Below the pieces are notes generated by a model. The model was not told where the DNA came from, searched no databases, and saw nothing but the letters and a program-made list of their open reading frames with translations. Positions 6,062 to 12,986 of a stretch of 52,838 bases of DNA are shown here, piece by piece. The DNA lies in IMG/VR virus record IMGVR_UViG_3300046533_000456, positions 1-52,838 of that record. One strand, 5' to 3'. How positions within the stretch are numbered: position 1 is the first letter of the stretch; every line of letters starts with the position of its first letter. The translations under genes were made by a program, and so were the position numbers. Source of the stretch: a virus.

Positions 6062-6297
6062 CGCCCCTTCTCCTGGGCGCGGCGGCGCCGGATGAAGTAC
6101 TCGTAGTCGTCCTTCGCCCTACGCCGCTGCACGAGGTCGAAGTAGCCGGTCTTGGACGCGGTGAAGGTGAGGCAGCGCACCTCGTTGACAGGCTCGCTAT
6201 CGGCCTTGGCGAGCATGCCCCGGTAGTAGGTAAGGCTCGCGCCCGGTACGGCGTCGGTGATGAACTTGGCAAGTTCGGCAAGATCCACGCAGAGCAT
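6058..6297 (-). CDS. Hypothetical protein, basic tail
   Basis: A 79-residue protein. Start at 6297 is chosen because GGAGG lies 10 bp upstream; an in-frame ATG at 6321 would overlap the gene before it. The N-terminal half is an alpha/beta segment (DLAELAKFITDAVPG, LTYYRGMLAKAD) and the last 25 residues are strongly basic (RRRAKDDYEYFIRRRRAQEKGR), suggesting nucleic acid contact. Unknown family. Confidence 0.6.
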   Translation of the reverse strand: MLCVDLAELAKFITDAVPGASLTYYRGMLAKADSEPVNEVRCLTFTASKTGYFDLVQRRRAKDDYEYFIRRRRAQEKGR

Positions 6298-6301
6298 TCC
6301 G

Positions 6302-6616
6302 TCACATCCTCCCTCGGACATACACCCGGTAGCGATGCCCGTGGTTGCGCCGACCCTCGGCTTTTTCGAACCGTTCGGTCGGTCGAATGATCCCCACGCG
6401 CAAGGCTTCGCGGACCAACTGTCCCCACCAGCTCGGGTCGCCCGGCTGGCTGACGGGGAGACGCTTGAACTCCTCCCCCATCAGCTCGCCATAGGGCAGA
6501 TGCCGCTCCGCGATCACCAGGCCGTTTGCGATCCAGTCAGTGACCGTCGCGTCCAGTGTGATGTCGCGCTCAGCGGGCGGCACTGCGCCCATGAACAGGC
6601 TGAACTGGTGGGCCAT
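6302..6616 (-). CDS. Hypothetical winged-helix-like protein
   Basis: A 104-residue protein. The helical N-terminal half (ATVTDWIANGLVIAERHL) precedes a segment PSWWGQLVREALRVGII followed by RRNHGHRYRVYVRGRM, that is, a helix pair and then a basic hairpin, as in winged-helix DNA-binding folds. That reading is from the pattern only. It lies between GapR and the small basic protein in the same leftward operon, with 6 bp separating it from the GapR-like gene upstream. Function unknown; a DNA-binding or replication accessory role would suit the neighbourhood. Confidence 0.6.
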   Translation of the reverse strand: MAHQFSLFMGAVPPAERDITLDATVTDWIANGLVIAERHLPYGELMGEEFKRLPVSQPGDPSWWGQLVREALRVGIIRPTERFEKAEGRRNHGHRYRVYVRGRM

Positions 6617-6622
6617 CGGACC

Positions 6623-7057
6623 CTATGCGTCGAACATCGGCTTGCTGCCGGGGGCATCCTTCCGCGGTCGACCGCGGCGAACCGGCTGCGTGGCGAACGG
6701 CACCGGGCGCACGACCATCGGCTCGGCATGGCCGGTCATCGGCTGCTCGACCGCCGGCTCGGCGCGGACGATCGTCTCGACGATCGCTTCCTCGGCAGCT
6801 TGGCCGAGCGGGGTGTCGACGAAGATCCCGACCGCCGATCGGTACTCGTTCAGCAACTGGTAGCGCGACGCCCGCGCCTCCGGTTCCATCTGCAGCTCGC
6901 GGACGATCTCGCGTAACGTGGTGGTGTCGAAACCGGCGTCCTTCGCTTCGCCGTACACCTCGCGGATCGTGTCGTTCAGCTCTTTGCGCTCTTTGTGCAG
7001 GTTCACTACCCGGTCAGCGTAGCCGCGAAGTGCGTGGCCAATGTTGTCACCGTCCAT
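6623..7057 (-). CDS. GapR-like (DUF2312) nucleoid-associated protein
   Basis: A 144-residue protein. Residues about 10-78 match the GapR/DUF2312 pattern: RV…L..ER.EL…IREVYGEAKDAGFDTTTLREIVR, then a second helix ending in LLNEY. In Caulobacter, GapR is a coiled-coil clamp that binds AT-rich, overtwisted DNA ahead of replication and transcription forks and helps topoisomerases. This copy is longer than bacterial GapR: it adds a Pro-rich tail ending RRGRPRK (127-133), an AT-hook-like motif. It sits with replication-type genes, so a role in phage DNA topology is likely. Its start overlaps the gene upstream by 11 bp. Confidence 0.85.
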   Translation of the reverse strand: MDGDNIGHALRGYADRVVNLHKERKELNDTIREVYGEAKDAGFDTTTLREIVRELQMEPEARASRYQLLNEYRSAVGIFVDTPLGQAAEEAIVETIVRAEPAVEQPMTGHAEPMVVRPVPFATQPVRRGRPRKDAPGSKPMFDA

Positions 7058-7547
7058 CTTGTGTCACTCCCTCTTGTTGAAGCTCTCGTAGTCGCTGGCG
7101 AGCCCCGGCCAGCCGTTCACCGTTGGCGGCTTCCCATTCGGCGAGGGCGCCGCGCCGCCAAGCGTCACCACGCGCATATCGCGCCTCGTTGATCTCGACA
7201 TCGAGGCGGCGCGCCTCGGCTTCGTCGATTTGGCGCTGGGTCAGCATGGGAACCGGCGGCGGTAGAGCGCGGGTCGCTCGCCATGCTCGGGCGTCCCGTT
7301 CCTCGACGCACAGAGCGCGGATGTCGGACGGCAGCGGTCGCCGATGTTCACCTCGACGCCATTCGGTGCAAGCCGTCTCGACCACTGCGGGACCAAACTC
7401 GGCGAGGTCATCGATCCAGTCCTCAATCTGCGCCTGTCGTGCGGCGGCGTGTTCCTGGCCCGTCCAGTAATGGCCCAGCAGTTTTGTCACCAGCGCTGCC
7501 ACTTCCCGCGCTGCGTTCCTGTCGAGCGATCCAAGCGTCAGCGGCAC
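7047..7547 (-). CDS. Putative helicase-loader-like replication protein
   Basis: A 166-residue, helix-rich protein with a GTG start at 7547 preceded by GAAGGAGG. Residues 10-75 (AAREVAALVTKLLGHYWTG…LAEFGPAVVETACTEWRR…LPSDIRALC) follow the pattern of phage helicase loader/inhibitor proteins, in which a bundle is followed by a short P-S-x-x-E/D-I-R motif. The C-terminal half is a long Arg/Glu/Ala helix. It is next to a DUF1376 protein, as in many phage replication modules. Moderately confident about a replication role, less about the exact biochemical function. Confidence 0.6.
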   Translation of the reverse strand: MPLTLGSLDRNAAREVAALVTKLLGHYWTGQEHAAARQAQIEDWIDDLAEFGPAVVETACTEWRRGEHRRPLPSDIRALCVEERDARAWRATRALPPPVPMLTQRQIDEAEARRLDVEINEARYARGDAWRRGALAEWEAANGERLAGARQRLRELQQEGVTQDGR

Positions 7548-8061
7548 GCGCGCCTCCTTCGTGCAACGTCGTCATCGGTCCTTGCCGTGATTTGCGAAAT
7601 CGCAAAGGGGGGATGCCCCCCCCATTCGTGGGGGGGGCTAAAGGGGGGGCTCTTTTCTTTTCTTTTCCCTTCATCGCGCGCGGAGCGTTTCCGCCACCGT
7701 TCACGTTTAGTTTGCTAGAAACTTTTTCAATGTTTGCCGAATTAATGATCAAACTGATTAACGGGTGATAGAGCCGATCGTCGTCGCACAGTACCCAGCC
7801 GTGGAGCGCCATCGGCTTGATCCGGTGCCATGTCCGCAGGTTGCCCTTCACCTCGGTGAGCCGCCACAATTCGATGTCGTCATTGGGCAGCGAGCCGCTC
7901 GGCAGTTGGTCGTAAGACTTTATCCAGAGTGTCACTCCCGCGCGCCATTCGGTGTCGGTTGCCTTGGCGTTAAACGACGAATTGAACAACCGCGTGCGCA
8001 AGATCGGGAACCACGGGAAATGCCCGAGATCAGCATCAGGTGGCACCATTGGCGCGGTCAT
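7423..8061 (-). CDS. DUF1376/YdaU-like replication protein, possible frameshifted end
   Basis: A 212-residue frame. Residues 14-75 carry the DUF1376 pattern (HFPWFPILRTRLF…SLPNDDIELWRLT…HGWVLCDDDRLYHP), a winged-helix domain common in phage replication initiators. After residue 110 the sequence turns low complexity and crosses an eight-base C/G run (7616-7637). Past that run the frame overlaps the next gene by 125 bp. A one-base slip there would give an alternative ending (…ASPLCDFANHGKDR) that stops just before the next gene's ribosome site. The true end is therefore uncertain. It is the first gene of the leftward operon. Confidence 0.7.
   Translation of the reverse strand: MTAPMVPPDADLGHFPWFPILRTRLFNSSFNAKATDTEWRAGVTLWIKSYDQLPSGSLPNDDIELWRLTEVKGNLRTWHRIKPMALHGWVLCDDDRLYHPLISLIINSANIEKVSSKLNVNGGGNAPRAMKGKEKKRAPPLAPPTNGGGIPPLRFRKSRQGPMTTLHEGGARAADAWIARQERSAGSGSAGDKTAGPLLDGPGTRRRTTGAD
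7591..7638 (-). other. Tandem hairpins inside the DUF1376 gene end
   Basis: Two hairpins sit side by side. TTTGCG pairs with CGCAAA (7591-7606), and an ATGC-flanked run of eight C (7616-7623) pairs with eight G (7630-7637). On the + strand the second closes a TTCG tetraloop after one A-T pair. Both G/C homopolymers are prone to slippage in sequencing and in vivo. They lie near the 3' end of one gene and just upstream of the ribosome site of the next, so they may also control translation between them. Confidence 0.5.
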
Positions 8062-8144
8062 TTTATTGGGCTGACATCTCGAGGCGCTCGCCCATCACGC
8101 GAACGCGAGTCGACGGTGCGGTTAGAACGCGCTAATGAGGGTTG

Positions 8145-8831
8145 ATGCTGGCAACCAGCAATCGCCTTCTTCGCGTGCTGACACCGGATCAGCGTGCCTT
8201 GCTCGAACCGCTTGAGCTGGTGGAGTTGCGTGCCGGTGAGGTCATCTACCGGATGGAAGACCCGGTGACGCATTTCATCTTGCCCGAAAAGATGTTGGTT
8301 TCGCTGGTATTTACGTTGAGCGACGGGCAACGGGTCGACATGATGGAGGGCGGTAGAGCGCTGCTCGGCGGGCATACACTCTTTCAAGTCCCAGAGGGGC
8401 TGCACGAATTGTTGGTCCGCATCGGCGGGTTCGGTTGGCGCGTGCCGCGCGAGCGCGTATTGGCTGCAATGGAGCAGAATCCACCGCTGTTTGCTCGGCT
8501 CCGGGCATTGGTGCATCTGATGGACCGAACGATGGCTCAATCGATGGCGTGCCGCAGCGTTCATTCGATCGAGCAGCGTTTCGCCCGCTTGATGCTGCAT
8601 ATTTTCGACACGATCGAAGATGCCCACATCCAGCTTTCGGTGCCGGTTATCGCGCAGATGCTCCCGGCGAACCGGAGCTATTTGCAGCGCTTGATGAGGG
8701 GCTTGGCCGCGCAGGGGATCATAACGACCAACCGGCAGCATATTGAATTGAACGATCTGCGAGCGCTCGCTGCGATATCTTGCCGGTGCCACCGCGAACT
8801 CGTGGTCCAACGGGAACGGGTGTTCGGTTAA
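8145..8831 (+). CDS. Crp/Fnr-family transcription regulator
   Basis: A 228-residue protein. Residues about 10-115 form the cyclic-nucleotide-binding-like beta-barrel (LRAGEVIYRMEDPVTHFIL…GGHTLFQ), followed by a long dimerisation helix and a C-terminal winged helix with SVPVIAQMLPANRSYLQRLMRGLAAQGII. Start at the ATG preceded by GAGG. No cysteine motif for Fe-S or classical cAMP contact was noted, so the ligand is unknown. It is divergently transcribed from the leftward operon, with an 83-bp intergenic region, and could be the switch controlling both directions. Crp/Fnr proteins are more common in hosts than in phages, so it may be host-derived. Confidence 0.85.
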   Translation: MLATSNRLLRVLTPDQRALLEPLELVELRAGEVIYRMEDPVTHFILPEKMLVSLVFTLSDGQRVDMMEGGRALLGGHTLFQVPEGLHELLVRIGGFGWRVPRERVLAAMEQNPPLFARLRALVHLMDRTMAQSMACRSVHSIEQRFARLMLHIFDTIEDAHIQLSVPVIAQMLPANRSYLQRLMRGLAAQGIITTNRQHIELNDLRALAAISCRCHRELVVQRERVFG

Positions 8832-9111
8832 AATTCCGCCGATTTTTTTTGCCGAATATCGCAATTTTTTGTCGAGTTCGTGACTTAGGCGACAACGCAG
8901 CAGCAGCGCTTCTGCTAGCCTTACTTTTGCGTCAAGTGCGGCAGGGCGCTGCACGGCGGATTTCATGGCGGTTCCCCCCGCCTAGAGTGGACGGCGTCAA
9001 AGACTTCGCCAGTCCAATCTCCCCGTCAATGCCAAATTTCGGCCCGATACCCCGCTCGGAGACTAATTTTGAGCATCACGGGAAGTTGTTAAATTTTTTT
9101 TCCAAATCACC

Positions 9112-9241
9112 CAACGTAACATTAGGCCGAAAAAGCTGTGAATTTTCGGTGGCTTTGCCACTCCGTCATATTATTAACAACGTAACATTGACGTAACGTA
9201 CCTTAAAGGTAGTTGACATAGTTCGTTACGCGAAAAAAAAT
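9112..9241 (+). promoter_or_regulatory. Promoter with CGTAAC repeats upstream of HTH gene
   Basis: CAACGTAACATT occurs at 9112-9123 and again at 9178-9189. A further GACGTAACGTACC begins at 9190, and an inverted GTTACG lies near 9225. TTGACA at 9213-9218 is followed after 17 bp by AAAAAT at 9236-9241, a plausible promoter, so one inverted half-site lies between the -35 and -10 elements. The arrangement looks like an operator array over a promoter. The whole gap from 8832 to 9387 is A/T-rich compared with its surroundings and no coding frame was found in it. Confidence 0.5.
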
Positions 9242-9282
9242 GCATATGTTTCCCGCCGGATCGGCAACAGGCCGAGGTGTTG

Positions 9283-9387
9283 GGGGGAAATCGAAGCCAG
9301 CAGCGAGCACCCCTTAAGGCTGGCAACCCCGTGATGGGGCATTGGAACCGGAGCCTGGAATCAACGAATTCCGGGAAGGGAGGTGGC
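9283..9387 (+). promoter_or_regulatory. Structured 5' leader of the HTH gene
   Basis: Downstream of the candidate promoter, GCCAGC at 9296-9301 can pair with GCTGGC at 9319-9324, and CCCC at 9327-9330 pairs with GGGG at 9336-9339 around GTGAT. The leader then reaches GGGAGG before the ATG. The order of two stems ahead of a ribosome site could act as a translational control element. No known riboswitch class was recognised. Confidence 0.3.
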
Positions 9388-9717
9388 ATGGCTCAAGCCG
9401 ACATCATGTTCCAACGCATGGATGCGAAAGGGAAACTCGTACAGACCTGGCTGTTCACCAAGAACAACGGAGGCGCGGGCATGATAACGCCACAGGCATA
9501 CGGCATGAACGCGCTGAAGAAATACTACCGTGACAGCCACATGAATGTGGATCAGTTCTCCGATTTCCTTGGGATTTCCCGCAAAACCGTCTGGTCATGG
9601 TTCAAGCCCGAGGATCCGGTCAAAACCTACAAGCGGGAGAATGTGGTCCGCGTGCTGGAGAAGACCGGCATTGACCTCGGCCCGCGCCCGCGCTCGCGCC
9701 GCAGCAGGGGGCCGTGA
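9388..9717 (+). CDS. HTH DNA-binding protein, candidate early regulator
   Basis: A 109-residue protein whose ATG follows GGGAGG. Residues about 45-95 (MNVDQFSDFLGISRKTVWSW, then a short loop and KRENVVRVLEKTGIDLG) form a classic helix-turn-helix with a following helix, similar to phage repressor or Cro-type domains. The last 12 residues are Arg-rich. It is the first gene of the long rightward early operon and lies behind a promoter with CGTAAC repeats, so autoregulation at those sites is a reasonable inference. The frame extends further upstream but with no ribosome site, so the shorter start is used. Confidence 0.8.
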   Translation: MAQADIMFQRMDAKGKLVQTWLFTKNNGGAGMITPQAYGMNALKKYYRDSHMNVDQFSDFLGISRKTVWSWFKPEDPVKTYKRENVVRVLEKTGIDLGPRPRSRRSRGP

Positions 9718-9872
9718 TGGACCCCGGGTGGGCGAACATGCGGAACGGGCTGAGCCGCCTGCCGTCGCGCCGCAGCCGGTGGAACTGGTGGCGGGTGTGG
9801 GGCGTGGGTGTCGCTGTCGCGATCTCTGTCGCCGTGTGGTGTCTCTTCGCCATCTTGACGTTGAAGTTATGA
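9717..9872 (+). CDS. Small single-pass membrane protein
   Basis: A 51-residue protein from an ATG that overlaps the upstream stop (TGATG). The first 26 residues are basic and Trp-rich (LPSRRSRWNWWR), and residues about 27-47 form one transmembrane helix (VGVAVAISVAVWCLFAIL). Topology would place the basic N-terminus in the cytoplasm. Its stop overlaps the next ATG (ATGA). No family recognised; possible roles include superinfection exclusion or membrane anchoring, both speculative. Confidence 0.6.
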   Translation: MDPGWANMRNGLSRLPSRRSRWNWWRVWGVGVAVAISVAVWCLFAILTLKL

Positions 9873-10093
9873 ACGACGACCCGCGCCAACACGCCCGCAG
9901 GGCGATGGAGCGGGACGAGGTACGCGCTGCGATCACGAGGTCCGGCGCGACCGAGAGCATTGGGCGCAAGCTTGGCGACGAGCTGATCACCGCCAGCCGT
10001 GAAGCCATCGCAGCATGGCACGAACGGCGCAACAGCGAGCACCGCATGGCGAAGGCGATCGCGCGATTAGAAGAACTGGTAGGTAAGCCATGA
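9869..10093 (+). CDS. Hypothetical helical protein
   Basis: A 74-residue charged helical protein (RRAMERDEVRAAITRSG…AIAAWHERRN…AKAIARLEELVGK). Both ends are coupled to its neighbours by ATGA overlaps. High Arg/Glu content with evenly spaced Ala/Leu suggests coiled-coil or helix-hairpin structure. Function unknown. Confidence 0.6.
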   Translation: MNDDPRQHARRAMERDEVRAAITRSGATESIGRKLGDELITASREAIAAWHERRNSEHRMAKAIARLEELVGKP

Positions 10094-10434
10094 ACAGGAT
10101 CCGCAACGTCCGGACGATCGAGGGGGCCGAGGCCGGGCGCAGGATGGCGTCATACTGCGACGAGGCCGAACCGAAGGCGCGGCTGCTCTTTCCCGAAATA
10201 CCGCCGCGGTGTAGCTCGTGCGCCTTCCGTCTCGGGCCGCACCTGGCGAACGGCTCGCCCGCGACGCAGTTGGACGCGCTGAAGTGTGTGATTGAGGGAG
10301 AGGCGTTCTACTGTCACCAGCACGATCGCGACGGTGAAGTGTGCTCGGGCTGGGCGATGTGCATCCTCGGCTTCGATTACCCGGGCAAGTTCGGCGCCGC
10401 ATGGTGGGAGTTTTGCGGAGGGGAGGAAGTATGA
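10090..10434 (+). CDS. Cysteine-rich protein related to DUF6283
   Basis: A 114-residue protein with CSSCAFRLG (C41, C44), EAFYCHQH and GEVCSGWAMC. This order, C-x2-C-x-F-R, then F-x-C-H, then C-x-G, is the pattern of the phage DUF6283-type zinc protein also present at 12621, but diverged (CAFR instead of CPFR). Four invariant Cys/His positions could bind one metal. ATGA-coupled at both ends. Having two members in one phage is notable. The biochemical function of the family is not known to me. Confidence 0.65.
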   Translation: MNRIRNVRTIEGAEAGRRMASYCDEAEPKARLLFPEIPPRCSSCAFRLGPHLANGSPATQLDALKCVIEGEAFYCHQHDRDGEVCSGWAMCILGFDYPGKFGAAWWEFCGGEEV

Positions 10435-10640
10435 ACAACGACGAAGTGCGCGCGCTGCTGCGCGAGTGTCGCGAGCGGCTGAAAAGCGCCTACCCGATCC
10501 CCGAGGGGAGCGACGTCGACGCCAGGTTGGCGATGACGATCGGTCTGTGTCTCGGCGCGATTTATGAGGGACTCGCCGCCGAGCGTGAGGGGCGTCCGAT
10601 GCAGATCGGGATTACATCCGCACATGGGATCAAGTGGTAA
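10431..10640 (+). CDS. Hypothetical small protein
   Basis: A 69-residue protein. N-terminal helix NNDEVRALLRECRERLK, then a segment with an acidic loop (EGSDVDARLAMTIGLCLGAIYEGLAAERE) typical of small phage helical-hairpin proteins. Start overlaps the upstream stop (ATGA). No family recognised. Confidence 0.6.
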   Translation: MNNDEVRALLRECRERLKSAYPIPEGSDVDARLAMTIGLCLGAIYEGLAAEREGRPMQIGITSAHGIKW

Positions 10641-10657
10641 ACAAGTGAGGCGCTCAC

Positions 10658-11023
10658 ATGAACACCACCTACACCGTCTATCACACAGACAGCTCGGTCA
10701 GCGCGGGCAGTATCGACTGGCCCGAGAACCCGACAGTCGACCAGATCAAGGCGCTGGTTGAGCCGATCGTTGGCGGCCCGCTGGAGCATGTCCGCGTGCT
10801 CGCCCCGGCGATGGCGCAGGCCGTGATGGTTTCGCACGCCGACTACCGCGACATGTTCGTCGACGAGCTGGGCCATGTCCGCGCGGGCGGTCCCAAGCCG
10901 CGGAACGATGCCGCGACCGCGATCTATCGGGCGAACTGGTTGCGCGCCAAGGGCGGCGACCCGGAAGATGTACCTTGGATCGCCGGGACCGCGATCGTGT
11001 TTGATCGGCAGATCTGGAGGTGA
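10658..11023 (+). CDS. DUF3846-like protein
   Basis: A 121-residue protein preceded by TGAGGCG. Residues 20-45 (WPENPTVDQIKALVEPIVGGPLEHVRVL) and 62-117 (DMFVDELGHVRAGG…NDAATAIYRANW…WIAGTAIVF) follow the DUF3846 pattern: a helix leading to G-G-x-x-E-x-V-x-V, a mid-chain D-E-x-G, an N-x-x-A-T/A-x-x-Y, and a final I-x-G-x-A-I-V. The family is found on mobile elements and phages; its activity is unknown. Followed by a 3-bp gap and another small gene. Confidence 0.65.
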   Translation: MNTTYTVYHTDSSVSAGSIDWPENPTVDQIKALVEPIVGGPLEHVRVLAPAMAQAVMVSHADYRDMFVDELGHVRAGGPKPRNDAATAIYRANWLRAKGGDPEDVPWIAGTAIVFDRQIWR

Positions 11024-11026
11024 CAG

Positions 11027-11257
11027 ATGCGCATCAATATCTATGAGGAAGAAATGGGCGAGGGTTGCCAGATCATCCCGGCGACCTCGCGCAATGGCGA
11101 AGCATTTATCGGTCTGCGCATATGGCTGCACAGCCCGCAGGAACTGCTCGACCACTCGACACCGGAGGATGACGATCGCAACGCGGTGACGTTCTATTTC
11201 CGCGGCGAACAGCGGCTGATCGATTTTGTCGAGCAGCTCAATCAAGTGCTCGAATGA
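11027..11257 (+). CDS. Hypothetical acidic protein
   Basis: A 76-residue acidic protein preceded by TGGAGGTGACAG. Mixed strand/helix layout: RINIYEEEMG, FIGLRIWLHSP, AVTFYFRGEQ, ending in a helix (RLIDFVEQLNQVLE). The four-strand-plus-helix pattern suggests a compact ferredoxin-like fold. Its stop overlaps the exonuclease start (ATGA), implying co-expression. No family recognised. Confidence 0.6.
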   Translation: MRINIYEEEMGEGCQIIPATSRNGEAFIGLRIWLHSPQELLDHSTPEDDDRNAVTFYFRGEQRLIDFVEQLNQVLE

Positions 11258-12114
11258 CCGTAACCGTCATCCGGTGCTCGGCGCTGACCGGCTATCCCGA
11301 CTGCCCGCGACGCGGCGCGTCGAAACTGTTCTGGCAAGAGATCCGCGCCGCCGGCTTCATGCTGCGCTACATCGTGCGCGGCATCGGCGCGATTGCCGGG
11401 ACTTCGGTTCATCGAGGCAGCACCTCGGTCCTCGGTGTCAAGGCGAGGACCGGGACGCTGCCGTCGCGCGCCGACGCCCTCGAGATCAGCCGCGAGATGC
11501 TCGACTTCCAGCTCGAAGAGGGCGACATCCAATTCGACGGGCCGAAGGGCGTCACGCACAACATCGGCGAGGCGGTCGATCAGGTGGCGCGCATGACCGG
11601 CGTCTATTACGACACCGTGGCGCAGACCATTAACCCGATACAGGTCGAGGAACGCCTGGAGGCCGAGGTCGAGCCGGGGCTCGTGCTGACGGGGCAACCC
11701 GACCTCATCTGTCGCGAGCCTGGGGCAATCCGCGATCTCAAGACCGGCGCCCGCCCGCCGATGTCGTTCGCTCCGCAGCTCGGCGGCTATTCCCTGCTCG
11801 CGCGCAGCCACAACCTCAACATCGAGCGCGCGTCGATCGATTACGTTCCCCGCGTCCGCAAGGGCAAGCCGCAGCCGGCGCCGCAGTCGACCCAGACGAT
11901 CATCGCCCACGCCGAGTCAGCGGCGGCGAACATCATCCGCCACATTCAGGCCGACCTGAACACCTTCCGGCACGGCGACGAGGCGCGGCGCATCAAACCG
12001 GGCGACCCGTGGGCGTTCCTCGCGAACCCGGCCTCGATGTTGTGCTCGCCGAAGTATTGCCCGGCTTTCGGCAGTGACTTCTGCCATGAAGGTCGAAGGG
12101 AAAAAGATGACTAA
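11254..12114 (+). CDS. Cas4/RecB-like PD-(D/E)xK exonuclease
   Basis: A 286-residue protein. The active-site core is GQPD (147-150) and RDLKTG (160-165), giving Asp150, Asp161 and Lys163 as the D-D/E-x-K set. Cysteines at C8/C17 in the N-terminus and a C-terminal group CSPKYC…FC (about 264, 269, 277) match the Fe-S-cluster layout of Cas4/AddB-type nucleases. Together with the protein at 12979 it probably makes a phage recombination pair, resecting DNA ends. A homing-type HNH gene begins inside its last codons, and the tail sequence FCHEG(R/K)R is duplicated at the end of that HNH gene. Confidence 0.8.
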   Translation: MTVTVIRCSALTGYPDCPRRGASKLFWQEIRAAGFMLRYIVRGIGAIAGTSVHRGSTSVLGVKARTGTLPSRADALEISREMLDFQLEEGDIQFDGPKGVTHNIGEAVDQVARMTGVYYDTVAQTINPIQVEERLEAEVEPGLVLTGQPDLICREPGAIRDLKTGARPPMSFAPQLGGYSLLARSHNLNIERASIDYVPRVRKGKPQPAPQSTQTIIAHAESAAANIIRHIQADLNTFRHGDEARRIKPGDPWAFLANPASMLCSPKYCPAFGSDFCHEGRREKDD

Positions 12115-12631
12115 GATTATCGCCATTTCCACGGGACAGGAAGTCCTCGTATCTGACGAGGACTACCACTGGCTGTCACAACGGACGTGGTATCTCCACG
12201 GTAATGGTTATGCGATGTGCGACCTGTGGGGTCGGCGCGGCGGAATGAAGGTGTTGATGCACCGTCTCATTCTGCTTGCGCCCGATACATCCACGGTCGA
12301 CCACGCCAACGGCAACAGGCTCGACAACCGCCGCGAAAATCTTCGGTTAGCGACCCAATCGCAGCAGAACGCCAATCGCCCGAAAATCACCGGACTGTCA
12401 CAATACAAGGGCGTCCATAAACGACAAGACAACCTGAAATGGGTAGCACAGATTAAAGACCCTAACAGGCGCACGATACACCTTGGCTCATTCACTTCTG
12501 AGGTCGCCGCCGCTATCGCTTATGACACCGCTGCGATACGGCTCTATGGTCAATTTGCGCGACTGAATTTTCGGGCGCCCGGCACCGAGTTTTGCCACGA
12601 AGGCAAGAGGGGAAGTGACAATGATGTTTGA
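12107..12631 (+). CDS. HNH-AP2 homing-type endonuclease inserted at exonuclease 3' end
   Basis: A 174-residue protein. Residues 48-82 hold the HNH nuclease core (LMHRLIL…VDHANGNRLDNRRENLRLAT). Residues about 93-155 form an AP2-type DNA-binding domain (YKGVHKRQDNLKWVAQI…LGSFTSEVAAAIAYDTAAIRLYGQFARLNF). After the normal AP2 ending (ARLNF), 19 residues follow that include TEFCHEGKRG, near-identical to the tail of the exonuclease just upstream. It starts within the exonuclease stop region and is more A/T-rich than flanking genes. Probably a mobile gene that inserted into the exonuclease end. Confidence 0.85.
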   Translation: MTKIIAISTGQEVLVSDEDYHWLSQRTWYLHGNGYAMCDLWGRRGGMKVLMHRLILLAPDTSTVDHANGNRLDNRRENLRLATQSQQNANRPKITGLSQYKGVHKRQDNLKWVAQIKDPNRRTIHLGSFTSEVAAAIAYDTAAIRLYGQFARLNFRAPGTEFCHEGKRGSDNDV

Positions 12632-12986
12632 CCTAAAGCGTCCATGCTCAAACTGTCCGTTTCGGATCGGGCAGGGGCGCTTGTTTGGCATGACGAAACG
12701 ACGGCTCGACGAGATTTTCCGGTCGCCTGCTTTTCAGTGTCACAAGACGCTACTTTATGACGATGATGGGCAACCAGTTGTCAACGGGCCAAAGACGCAG
12801 CAATGCGCCGGGCTGATGGCGGTTCTTCACCGGGAAGGTCAGGCCAACACGATCATGCAAGTTGCGGAGCGTCTCGGATACCTCGACCCGAAAACGCTTG
12901 ATCCTGATGGCGAAGCCTATGCGTCGATTGACGAGGCCCAGGCTGCGCATAGCGACATCGTAGAAGGACGCAAAAGATATGGCTGA
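12621..12986 (+). CDS. DUF6283-type zinc protein
   Basis: A 121-residue protein with PCSNCPFRIG (C9, C12), FQCHKT and TQQCAGL, a clear DUF6283-type metal site. The start is placed at 12621, where AGGGGAAG precedes two consecutive ATG codons. The C-terminal half is helical and ends in an acidic stretch. It is the better-preserved of two such proteins in this phage. Family function is unknown to me; its position between the nuclease and the annealing-like protein suggests a link to DNA metabolism. Confidence 0.75.
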   Translation: MMFDLKRPCSNCPFRIGQGRLFGMTKRRLDEIFRSPAFQCHKTLLYDDDGQPVVNGPKTQQCAGLMAVLHREGQANTIMQVAERLGYLDPKTLDPDGEAYASIDEAQAAHSDIVEGRKRYG

